From Oscillospiraceae bacterium (GTDB lineage Bacteria > Bacillota > Clostridia > Oscillospirales > Acutalibacteraceae), in NCBI GenBank assembly GCA_022508865.1, contig JAFLUK010000007.1, positions 1 to 25,051 on the forward strand: DNA of 25,051 nucleotides. Direction: 5' to 3'. The notes below the pieces were generated by a model. It did not search any database, was not told where the DNA came from, and saw only the letters and a list, made by a program, of their open reading frames with translations. The position numbers were made by a program, and so were the translations under genes. Positions 8,305 through 15,343 of this stretch are shown here, in pieces (position 1 is the first letter of the stretch; each line of letters begins with the position of its first letter).

Positions 8305-8979
8305 TCAAATTATTCCTGCAAAAATCAGCATAACAAGTGTAAGTGTGGCAACAATAAAAGCCGAAAGGCAGATTAATATAATTGTGTTTGTCTTAAAATT
8401 CTCGTTGTCGTTGCTTTCTCTTGTGGGTATAAGCTTTGACTTCCTCAGTGTAGTAACAATACCTTTGTAAAGCAACATTACCAGTGCGGAATTCAGCGCT
8501 GTCTTTAAGAAATTAAATGGGATTAACAGTGGTAAAAATAACCCCAGAACAGCATCTCTGGGAACTCCCATATATATAGGAGTTATGATATAATTCCATA
8601 AAAGCATTACAATTACCATTGAAAATGAGGAAGATACAAGTCCGATAATGGCTGAAGACAATGTTTTTTTCCTGATATAGATTACAGATGCAATGCCCAC
8701 AAAAACACCTGAAGCAAGGAAATTCATAATAAATCCCCAAATTCCTGTAGTGCTGATTGTAATCATTTCAATAAAGCATACTACAAATGACATTACTATT
8801 CCATGAACAGGGCCGAATATAAAGGCTCCTATTGTTAGTATTACGTCCTTTGGCTCATAGGTGAGAATTCCCCCAATGTCAGGGATTCGCAGCAGTAAAT
8901 CTGCCGCAATAGCAATTGCTGTCAGCATTGCCATTGAGCATACCATTTTGATACGCTCTGTTCTTTTTTGTGCTGTCAT
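8305..8979 (-). CDS. ribU: riboflavin ECF transporter S component (RibU)
   Basis: Membrane-embedded riboflavin-binding subunit of an ECF transporter. The 224 residues form about six helices; the first carries AMLTA, an AxxxA contact motif. The segment from LTYEPKDVILTIGAFIFGP to GIWGFIMNFLASG is typical of the RibU family. The tail from about residue 195 is an extra hydrophobic segment after a polar Asn- and Lys-rich stretch. The start at 8979 is fixed by AAGGAGG a few bases upstream (GGAGG at 8991-8987). An FMN riboswitch in the leader confirms the substrate. Transcription comes from its own promoter. No ECF energising genes are near, so it probably shares a global EcfA/A'/T module with FolT. 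Confidence 0.93.
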   Translation of the reverse strand: MTAQKRTERIKMVCSMAMLTAIAIAADLLLRIPDIGGILTYEPKDVILTIGAFIFGPVHGIVMSFVVCFIEMITISTTGIWGFIMNFLASGVFVGIASVIYIRKKTLSSAIIGLVSSSFSMVIVMLLWNYIITPIYMGVPRDAVLGLFLPLLIPFNFLKTALNSALVMLLYKGIVTTLRKSKLIPTRESNDNENFKTNTIILICLSAFIVATLTLVMLIFAGII

Positions 8980-9026
8980 AATATGACCTCCTTAAAAAAT
9001 TATAAATTACACAGAAAGAAGTCATC

Positions 9027-9055
9027 AAAAAAGCCCCACAGTAAAACTGTGGGGC
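9027..9055 (-). terminator. attenuator terminator in the ribU leader
   Basis: A 9-bp GC-rich stem (GCCCCACAG with CTGTGGGGC, 9055-9047 and 9041-9033) has a 5-base loop and is followed by TTTTTT on the minus strand. It lies between the FMN aptamer and ribU. A separate 9-bp pairing (9102-9094 with 9074-9066) overlaps the 3' strand of aptamer helix P1 and may take part in switching. Confidence 0.9.
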
Positions 9056-9098
9056 AAAAAGGCACATAAAAACACTGCAAAATGTCAATGTTATGTTT

Positions 9099-9232
9099 TT
9101 ATCCTCTCTCATCCGGACTATAACCGTCGGTATTGGATTTTCACCAATTCAACCTGGTATAAACAGGCTCGTGGACTTATACTCTGTGAGTAATTACCAC
9201 CGGTGGGGAATTGCACCCCGCCCCGAAGACAA
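9099..9232 (-). promoter_or_regulatory. FMN riboswitch (RFN element)
   Basis: On the minus strand the RFN landmarks appear in order: CTTCGGGGCGGGGTG, AATTCCCCACCGGTGG, a variable P3-region arm, GAGCC, GGTGAAAATCC, ACCGACGGT and AGTCCGGATGAGAGAGG. Helix P1 pairs TTGTCTTC with GAGGATAA, with two G-U pairs. With the attenuator downstream and ribU as target, FMN binding should cause premature termination. Confidence 0.97.
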
Positions 9233-9248
9233 CTATTCTGCTCTTTTT

Positions 9249-9276
9249 ATTATATCACTGTTAATTAAATTGTCAA
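9249..9276 (-). promoter_or_regulatory. consensus promoter of ribU
   Basis: On the minus strand TTGACA (9276-9271), a 16-base spacer and TATAAT (9254-9249) with a TGA extension. It lies only 17 bases past the tarJ stop. No terminator separates tarJ from it, so read-through from the glycan genes could also enter the riboswitch. Confidence 0.85.
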
Positions 9277-9293
9277 GTAAGAATTATTAATCT

Positions 9294-10352
9294 TTATACT
9301 TTCCATTCAAAAACAGTTTTAAACGGAGTGTTCAAATCAGCTGCAAAAGCCCTGTGCATATCGTCAAAGTTTTTAACAGGAGCATCCTCATAAATAATGG
9401 AAGAAAGACGTCTGCGTACCCTCTGTGTTGCCATAAGAGAAATTGCCGATTCAAAGTCTGCTCGTCCACTTCTTGAACAGCCGATTAAGGAAATACCCTT
9501 TTCCAGCACAAGTCTTGTGTTAATGGGAACTCGGTTCTCGGACACTCCCATCAGCATAAGGGTAGCCTGTGGGTTTGCATACTGAATCATATCGTTAATT
9601 GCATCCGGTGAGCCCTCGCCGCCAACACATTCAAATGCGTGATCAACTTTAAAATCCTTTGGAATGTTATAGGTTAAGAAAGTTTTTGTTACAAATGAAA
9701 ATCTGCTTAACTTTCTTTGGTTTTTACCGATTACATAAATTTTTGACTTTGGCATTGTTGCCCTAAGCACAGTTGCAATAACATAAGAGAGAGCGCCGTC
9801 GCCCCACACTCCTATGTTTTCTCGTCTGTTGTGGGCAACCTTCATAAGTCTTGAAACTGCATGACAGGCAACAGATACAAACTCTGTAATTGCGGCTGTT
9901 TGCAACGGAATATCCTCAAAGGGGATTAGTCTGTCGGGTGCAATATCTACAAATTCACGCATAAACCCATCAGCACCGGAACTGAGGAACTTGCTGTCTG
10001 AACGATAGTTTTCGTAAAAAATGTTGTGACCTTCTGTAAGGTCCGCTGAATCATCACCCGGTAAAACATCCAGACTGTTTGCAGGCTGGTTTGGTATCAT
10101 AACAACCAGCTGTCCCGGTTGAAATTGTCCGGTTTTGTCCATTACAACCTGACCGCAACACTCGTGGATAAGAGCCATTGGTAGCTTTTCGTTAAGTACC
10201 TTAAGGTCACGGTTACCCAGATAGTATCTTTGGTCTGCGTGGCAAATTGACATATACCGTGGTCTTACAATAACCTTTTTGTTTATGTCAATATCAACAT
10301 ATTTAACAGAAAAGAACTGGGGGGAGGTAAGCTGATAAATGTAATTAATCAA
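9294..10352 (-). CDS. tarJ: TarJ-like ribulose-5-phosphate reductase (ribitol-5-phosphate dehydrogenase)
   Basis: Zinc-dependent medium-chain dehydrogenase that should reduce ribulose-5-phosphate to ribitol-5-phosphate, feeding TarI. In 352 residues the zinc-site motifs are SICHADQRYY (C37) and IHECCGQV (H63, E64), which fit the TarJ subgroup better than general alcohol dehydrogenases; GVWGDGALSY (181-190) is the nucleotide-binding turn. The start is read as TTG at 10352: it overlaps the tarI stop as TTGA, and GGAGG lies at 10367-10363 inside tarI. The first internal ATG (residue 34) would remove conserved sequence. The two genes are thus translationally coupled. The only realistic alternative is another polyol-phosphate dehydrogenase, made unlikely by the TarI neighbour. 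Confidence 0.88.
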   Translation of the reverse strand: MINYIYQLTSPQFFSVKYVDIDINKKVIVRPRYMSICHADQRYYLGNRDLKVLNEKLPMALIHECCGQVVMDKTGQFQPGQLVVMIPNQPANSLDVLPGDDSADLTEGHNIFYENYRSDSKFLSSGADGFMREFVDIAPDRLIPFEDIPLQTAAITEFVSVACHAVSRLMKVAHNRRENIGVWGDGALSYVIATVLRATMPKSKIYVIGKNQRKLSRFSFVTKTFLTYNIPKDFKVDHAFECVGGEGSPDAINDMIQYANPQATLMLMGVSENRVPINTRLVLEKGISLIGCSRSGRADFESAISLMATQRVRRRLSSIIYEDAPVKNFDDMHRAFAADLNTPFKTVFEWKV

Positions 10353-11080
10353 TGTTCTTTTTCCTCCGCCTCAACTATATCACTGCCCACAATAACTTTT
10401 GCAATGTTGTAGTCACTGATTGTCGTAATTTTTATGTTGGATGAATTGCCCTTTACCAACTTAACCGGCGCACCCTTCATAACACAAATTTTGCAAGCAT
10501 CAGTGAGAATATTTTTTTCAGATGGCTTTAATTCCTTATAAAGTGATTTTAGCAAATTGATTTTAAAGGTTTGCGGAGTTTGGCCCTGATACATTTTTGC
10601 TCTGTCGGGAATAGAGTCAATCTGCTCGGCGTCCTGGGACACAACAATTGTATCAACAGCAGAAATTACTGTGTCGCAAGCACCGTAGGTAATTGCATTC
10701 TCAATATTTTCATCAAGTATTCTCAAAGTTACAAACGGTCTTACCGCATCGTGAGTAACAATGATGTGCTCGTCATTTTCTCCGTATGTCTTTTCAATTT
10801 CGGCAATAATGTTGAAAATTGTATCATTTCTGCTTTTTCCGCCGGGCACAACAATTACTTTGTCATAATCCAACTCATATTTTTCCAGAATATCTGACAT
10901 ATGACCAAGCCAGGCAGGATTTACACCGATATAAATAACATCAATTTTTGAGCACATTAGCATTTTTTCCAATGTATGAATAATGATAGGCTTGTTGTCC
11001 AGCGGCAAAAACTGCTTTGGCATACTGCTGATATGCATTCTTGTACCGCTGCCGCCTGCTAAAATAGCACCAAATATCAT
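10349..11080 (-). CDS. tarI: TarI-like D-ribitol-5-phosphate cytidylyltransferase
   Basis: IspD/TarI-family nucleotidyltransferase that should join CTP and ribitol-5-phosphate to give CDP-ribitol. The 243 residues open with MIFGAILAGGSGTRM and PKQFL (about 21-25), the CTP-binding signature, followed by PGGKSRNDT (79-87) and HDAVRPFV (110-117). IspD shares this fold, but the adjacent tarJ and the glycan setting favour TarI. The start at 11080 follows GAGG; a longer reading adds 17 residues without a ribosome site and runs into the palindrome region. A gap of 136 bases separates it from licD upstream and contains a promoter-like sequence and a palindrome, so tarIJ may be transcribed separately from the upstream genes. 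Confidence 0.88.
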   Translation of the reverse strand: MIFGAILAGGSGTRMHISSMPKQFLPLDNKPIIIHTLEKMLMCSKIDVIYIGVNPAWLGHMSDILEKYELDYDKVIVVPGGKSRNDTIFNIIAEIEKTYGENDEHIIVTHDAVRPFVTLRILDENIENAITYGACDTVISAVDTIVVSQDAEQIDSIPDRAKMYQGQTPQTFKINLLKSLYKELKPSEKNILTDACKICVMKGAPVKLVKGNSSNIKITTISDYNIAKVIVGSDIVEAEEKEH

Positions 11081-11112
11081 AATAATACCTCTTTTCAAGT
11101 AAATAAAAAACA

Positions 11113-11148
11113 GATATGTTATACTATACAATTATAGTATAACATATC
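11113..11148 (-). repeat. 36-bp perfect palindrome over the tarI promoter (operator or terminator candidate)
   Basis: Two 16-base arms (11113-11128 and 11133-11148) are perfect inverted copies around a 4-base centre. The right arm contains the -10 hexamer of the putative tarI promoter and the centre would be near +1, as expected for a repressor operator. On the minus strand a T run (TGTTTTTT) follows, so it could instead act as an AT-rich terminator for the licD transcript. Confidence 0.6.
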
Positions 11149-11164
11149 TCTTTGAATTTTTCAA
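11136..11164 (-). promoter_or_regulatory. putative promoter of tarIJ
   Basis: On the minus strand TTGAAA (11164-11159), a 17-base spacer and TATACT (11141-11136), each one mismatch from consensus. The -10 lies within the palindrome at 11113-11148, about 55 bases upstream of the tarI start. Confidence 0.6.
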
Positions 11165-11216
11165 TTTTTTTTGGTATTTATATGCAATTTATATACTTTT
11201 ATAATAATTTAAACTG

Positions 11217-12071
11217 CTATTTATCAAAACAGGATTTGTTCAGATCAAGATATACCAAATCGTGGTGGGGTATACGCTTTTCTTCAGGAGGAAGCTCCAT
11301 ATAGTCGCCAAAAGCAATTTTTAAATATTCATCATAACCAACGGGAATGGGGAAGTCCTCTCCCTCAAACGGAAGCCAAAGCGCGCTTTCAAAACATTCC
11401 TTGGGATATTCATTCATCATATAGTGAGGACCTGCGCAAAGTTCTGTAATCTTTGAACATTCATCAATAGAAAATCTTGTCATACGCTTTTCGCAGTGCT
11501 TCCAAATTTTTGTACGGATTCTTCTGCTTCTGAAAATTCCCAGAAGTATTTTGCTGAAAAACGCAACTGCGCCGCCGTGCTTTTCGGGAACAACCTCACT
11601 CATAAACAGAGAATAGAGCAAACAGTTAATTAGCTGCATATACCTTTGGAATTTGCCGTCGGGACAACCGTCAAGCGGCATAATGTCCATAACAAGTCCG
11701 TGGGGCACATCAATATGCTCCTGATTTTCCTTTACACAGGTGTACTTTGTATCTACAAAGGTGGCAAAAATGTTTCCTGTGAAGGTTGCGCCAATATCTG
11801 ATTTCAGCAGTCTGAATCTGCCCTCGTTGCCCACCTGCTTTTGCCATTCTTTAAGTAAAATTTCATAGTCATTTCTTGGCATAAACACGTCAATGTCGTC
11901 ATCCCAAGGGATAAATCCTCCGTCACGAAGTGTGCCTATGCAGCAACCGCCGCAAAAGTAAAAGAGCAAATCATTCTTTTTGCAAAAATCTTTGAACACC
12001 CGCAGTGACTCCAGCTCCTTTAGCTGTAGCTCTCTGATTTGCTCATTTGTTAATTTAATCGGTTCTGACAT
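11217..12071 (-). CDS. LicD-family phosphotransferase, candidate ribitol-phosphate transferase
   Basis: LicD-fold proteins transfer phosphocholine or polyol-phosphate groups from a CDP-activated donor to a glycan. The 284 residues carry the family core near the N-terminus: a block from LKELESLRVF to GGCCIGTLRDGGFIPWDD with the acidic metal-binding motif DDDID (57-61). There is no signal peptide, so it acts at the cytoplasmic face. The motif YLDLNKSCFDK ends the protein. A weak GGTGG-type ribosome site precedes the ATG, and the GT2 gene ends 36 bases upstream, so they share a transcript. Because tarI and tarJ follow directly, CDP-ribitol is the likely donor; that substrate is inference, supported by the known LicD-type fold of the ribitol-phosphate transferases fukutin and FKRP. 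Confidence 0.85.
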   Translation of the reverse strand: MSEPIKLTNEQIRELQLKELESLRVFKDFCKKNDLLFYFCGGCCIGTLRDGGFIPWDDDIDVFMPRNDYEILLKEWQKQVGNEGRFRLLKSDIGATFTGNIFATFVDTKYTCVKENQEHIDVPHGLVMDIMPLDGCPDGKFQRYMQLINCLLYSLFMSEVVPEKHGGAVAFFSKILLGIFRSRRIRTKIWKHCEKRMTRFSIDECSKITELCAGPHYMMNEYPKECFESALWLPFEGEDFPIPVGYDEYLKIAFGDYMELPPEEKRIPHHDLVYLDLNKSCFDK

Positions 12072-12107
12072 ATTTCCATACCACCCTTATCCTAATGTCA
12101 ACAAAAG

Positions 12108-13166
12108 TTATTTTGTATTATGAATAACTGCCTGACGAACTTCCTCAATTTTCTTTTCTGCACTGCCGTCAAGACTTCTTTTCCAAAAGGGAAGCTTTAT
12201 CAGTCCCACAATTGTGCCTACACCGTAGACTATGTGTAGCAGGGGGAACAACAGGGGAAGCAGCAGAAAATGGGGATAAACTTTCCTTGTGATAAAACAG
12301 GTAGCAGTGTTTACAATGTCAAATATTCCATAAACACAGCCCAGTGCTATAAGGAAAATCGGCAATCCCAAAAACGAGAGCAACACACTGCCCAAAACAG
12401 CCATTACAAACAAAAAGGGAACAAAGTGAAAATAACTGAGGCACTCCTTGCAAACTCCCAGTGTAAGACCTATCCATTTTCCGTTGCCGTACTTTTGCCT
12501 TATCATATCCTTAAGGGTATTTCTTGTCATCTGGTAAGAAATAATGTCAGGACAACAGCAAAGCTTGTAGCCTGCCTGCCTTATTCTGTAGTGAATTTCA
12601 TTGTCCTCGGTGCGTCCCAAAGCTTCGTTAAAACCGCCCACAGTGGCAAAAACTTCTCTTTTGTAGGCAGCGTGGAACATACTGTCCTGATATTGTTTTT
12701 CTGTTGTTTGACGTCTGTAGGAAGCTATTGATGAGCCAAACAGGGATTCCTCTGCTGCAAGCAGAGTAAGCTTCCAAGGGGATACACCCGAAACAATATT
12801 CGGTCTGCCGCCGCCTGTAACATTTTCTCCCTCTTTGATATGCAATACATTCTTCGAAACAAAATTTCTCGGTATGCTTGCGTGAGCGTCAACTCTGATA
12901 ATAATGTCGCCTGTGGCATTTTTCAGTGCCTGATTCCAGCCGGAGGCCTGATTGTTACCGTGATTTTCAACTATTTTTACATCCTTAAAGCTGTAGTGAG
13001 TATTTTTAAAATCCTCCATCATTTCTCTTGTGTTGTCCTTTGACATTGAGTCAACAAAAACAACTTCAATGTTTTCGTGGGGATAATCCTGTTGAGAAAT
13101 ATCTCTGAACAGCCCGTTGAGTACTGCGCTTTCGTTTAGTGCAATCGTACAAATAGAAACAATCAT
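12108..13166 (-). CDS. GT2 family glycosyltransferase, ExoA-like, with C-terminal membrane helices
   Basis: Inverting sugar transferase acting on a lipid-linked glycan at the inner membrane face. The GT-A domain (about 1-230 of 352 residues) shows the opening VSICTIALNE, the nucleotide-binding region with VDSMSKDNT, a WNQALKNATGDIIIRVDAH segment with the metal-binding DAH triad near residue 93, and GRTEDNEIHYR with the catalytic Glu-Asp near 188. Three or four hydrophobic segments follow (about 245-325), then a basic tail. This layout resembles ExoA-type succinoglycan glycosyltransferases; the sugar is unknown. AAAGGAGA precedes the ATG at 13166, and only 25 bases separate it from the DUF975 gene, indicating one operon. 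Confidence 0.9.
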   Translation of the reverse strand: MIVSICTIALNESAVLNGLFRDISQQDYPHENIEVVFVDSMSKDNTREMMEDFKNTHYSFKDVKIVENHGNNQASGWNQALKNATGDIIIRVDAHASIPRNFVSKNVLHIKEGENVTGGGRPNIVSGVSPWKLTLLAAEESLFGSSIASYRRQTTEKQYQDSMFHAAYKREVFATVGGFNEALGRTEDNEIHYRIRQAGYKLCCCPDIISYQMTRNTLKDMIRQKYGNGKWIGLTLGVCKECLSYFHFVPFLFVMAVLGSVLLSFLGLPIFLIALGCVYGIFDIVNTATCFITRKVYPHFLLLPLLFPLLHIVYGVGTIVGLIKLPFWKRSLDGSAEKKIEEVRQAVIHNTK

Positions 13167-13191
13167 TTTGTTTTCTCCTTTATAGAGTTAC

Positions 13192-13968
13192 TTATACTTC
13201 AGTATTATTCTTGTGTAATTCCGAAATCCATTTGCTGTTTGTCATAAAGGAAACAGTTATATATGGAAAAATAAATATCCAGGGTACAACAAAAAAGCAT
13301 AGTAAAATGTGAGGCAGGAAGGTGAATAAAAGTGTTCTTGTGACTTTTAGCTTATCTTTCATAAAGGTTGTTCCAAGATAAAACACTTCTTTTGTATTAA
13401 GGCTTTCGTCCTCAAACATAATGATAGGTATCAGAGTATATTTTACACTGTAAAATACTGTTTCAATAACAGCACCACTGAAAAAAAGTAATGCCAATAT
13501 AAGGAACTGAATATTTTGGGTGTGGCTTAAAAAATACAGTTCCAAAGCAAAAAGGGCAGGAATCATCACAAGTAAAAAGTGGAGAATAATTCTTACAATA
13601 ATTTTTAAATTAAGTAAAAAGCACTTGCCAAAGCACTTGTTGCGGTAGTAGTAGAACACATCGCTTAAATTTGCGTTGTTGCCCTTGCTTATATTGTAGC
13701 ATAGTTTCAGATAGCCTGTTATCATTGGTGTTGTAAGCAAAAAAGCAAAAACCAAAACAAGCTGTAAAATTAGTATTATATTGTTTTGAGCCATTGTCAG
13801 GTTATCCAAATCCCAAAATAGCTGCATTGTGCACAGGGCGACTCCCTGAAAAAGCACAATAAGAATAGCAGGAAGACAAATTATAAAGAAACCGCCGATT
13901 GCAGTTGCCCAATTGTCCTTTGCAAGATACTGTAGAGCCTGCTGTTTAATTGTTTTTGCTATGTTCAT
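13192..13968 (-). CDS. DUF975-type integral membrane protein
   Basis: A hydrophobic protein of 258 residues with about five or six membrane segments. The segment ITGYLKLCYNISKGNNANLSDVF, found here in two parts around residues 83-105, fits the DUF975 family, whose function is not known. The ATG at 13968 is preferred over a start 48 bases upstream because GAGG lies just before it, at the end of the dipeptidase gene, and because the extra residues are Cys- and Thr-rich and unlike a membrane protein N-terminus. The dipeptidase stop is 7 bases upstream, so the two are cotranscribed and probably coupled. Its setting among glycan genes suggests an envelope role, but nothing in the sequence shows it. 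Confidence 0.75.
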   Translation of the reverse strand: MNIAKTIKQQALQYLAKDNWATAIGGFFIICLPAILIVLFQGVALCTMQLFWDLDNLTMAQNNIILILQLVLVFAFLLTTPMITGYLKLCYNISKGNNANLSDVFYYYRNKCFGKCFLLNLKIIVRIILHFLLVMIPALFALELYFLSHTQNIQFLILALLFFSGAVIETVFYSVKYTLIPIIMFEDESLNTKEVFYLGTTFMKDKLKVTRTLLFTFLPHILLCFFVVPWIFIFPYITVSFMTNSKWISELHKNNTEV

Positions 13969-13975
13969 AAATACC

Positions 13976-15343
13976 TCAGTCAAATTTGCCTGTGTACATT
14001 CTGTACATTGCTTCAAGGCAAATTTCTGCGTGTTTCATAAATTTTTCTTCGTCAAGACTTTCGTTTGCATTGTGCATATTGGAGTAATCGTCCTTAAACA
14101 AGGGACCAAAAGCAACGCCCTTGTTACCAAGCATTCTTGCATATGTTCCGCCCCCTGTGGAGTAGAGTTCGGGATTTTCTCCCATAACCTCTTTGTAGGC
14201 GGAGGATAGGAGGGAAATCAAAGGCGACTCTGAGTCAACGTTCAGAGGCTTAAGGTGGCTCAGCACCTTAACTGTCAGATTTTCATTGCCCGACAACTTC
14301 TTTACTCTTTCAAGAATAATATTTCCGTCCACAGTTACAGGGTAGCGAATATCCATTGTTGCAGTTGCAAAATTTTCACCAATGTGGATTGTTCCCACAT
14401 TTACAGTAAGAGCTCCCGAAAGGCTGTCACGCATTTTTAGTCCCATGGAATTACCGTTTGTTTCCATTCCTATTGCCGAGTTGATAAAAGAGCAAACAGA
14501 GCCAAGCTGGTTGTAGCTGAAATTAGAAGCCAGAAGCTCCACAAGTGCTGTTGCCGCATTGCTGCCCTTTTCAGGCTGGCAGGCGTGACCTGCCTTGCCG
14601 TGGCAGATAATCATAAGTCCGTCAATTGTGTAGTGGAATTCAAACCTGTTTTCCATTGCGTCCGCAAATCTGAAAAGCTGGTGGTCGTCATTTTCACTGC
14701 AATCCAGCATTACATATGCAGTGTCGGGCACGGCATTCACAGCTTTGCCCGAGTGAAATTCATTCAGAGTAGTGCCTGTGTGGGTTTCGGCATAAAGTTC
14801 AAGTTGAATGATACCCTTTTCACAGCGGCATATTCCATATTCGCTGTCAGGAGTAAAGCTGTATTCAGGAAGGGGCTGGGAGGAAAAATATGTTTCCATA
14901 TCCTTCATACCCTTTTCTTCGTCTGTGCCGAATATTGCCCGTAGTGTGTTTTTGCCCTCAACACCTGCGTCCTTAAGAGCCTTCAGGCAGTACAGGGTAA
15001 TAAGTGCGGCGCCTTTGTCGTCGGCAACACCTCTGCCGTAGAGCCTGCCGTCCTTTCTTGTAAGCTCAAATGGAAGTGTATCCCAATTGTTGCCTGCAGG
15101 TACTACGTCAAGATGTGTAAGCACACCGCATAATTCACCATTGTTGCCAAGTTGAGCGTGACCTGCAATATTCTCAACATTTAATGTTTCAAGTCCGAAT
15201 TCTTCCGCTCTGTTCAGCATAAAGTTAAGCGCCTTTTCACACTCTGCCTGATTTTCTTCTGTTACAGACTGAAAGGAAATCAGAGTTTCCAAATCCTTAA
15301 GTAAATCTTCTTTATATTTTAATATATTCTTGCCAAAAGACAT
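13976..15343 (-). CDS. M20-family metallo-dipeptidase (PepV/Sapep type)
   Basis: Cytoplasmic dinuclear metal dipeptidase, 455 residues, of the PepV/Sapep group. Metal and catalytic motifs are visible: THLDVVPAG (H77, D79), GRGVADDKG with bridging D108, GTDEEKG with catalytic E142 and metal ligand E143, and near the C-terminus DDYSNMHNANES with the last His. Between about residues 180 and 320 lies the usual lid or dimer-like insertion. Its start overlaps the yfhO stop by one base (TAATG), and GGAGG precedes it, so it is translationally coupled to yfhO. A peptidase inside a glycan operon is unusual; it may trim cell-wall-derived or nutrient dipeptides. The family call is firm, the substrate is not. 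Confidence 0.9.
   Translation of the reverse strand: MSFGKNILKYKEDLLKDLETLISFQSVTEENQAECEKALNFMLNRAEEFGLETLNVENIAGHAQLGNNGELCGVLTHLDVVPAGNNWDTLPFELTRKDGRLYGRGVADDKGAALITLYCLKALKDAGVEGKNTLRAIFGTDEEKGMKDMETYFSSQPLPEYSFTPDSEYGICRCEKGIIQLELYAETHTGTTLNEFHSGKAVNAVPDTAYVMLDCSENDDHQLFRFADAMENRFEFHYTIDGLMIICHGKAGHACQPEKGSNAATALVELLASNFSYNQLGSVCSFINSAIGMETNGNSMGLKMRDSLSGALTVNVGTIHIGENFATATMDIRYPVTVDGNIILERVKKLSGNENLTVKVLSHLKPLNVDSESPLISLLSSAYKEVMGENPELYSTGGGTYARMLGNKGVAFGPLFKDDYSNMHNANESLDEEKFMKHAEICLEAMYRMYTGKFD

Noticed and set aside
7969..8376. Plus-strand open frame of 135 codons across the folT leader
   Set aside because: It spans the folT start, terminator, THF aptamer and promoter on the opposite strand and has no ribosome site; it is explained by the riboswitch.
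10349..11080. tarI as ispD (isoprenoid pathway)
   Set aside because: The fold is shared, but direct coupling to a TarJ-type dehydrogenase and a LicD gene favours CDP-ribitol synthesis.
12270..12731. Plus-strand open frame of 153 codons opposite the GT2 gene
   Set aside because: Antisense to conserved glycosyltransferase sequence, with no ribosome site or recognisable domain.
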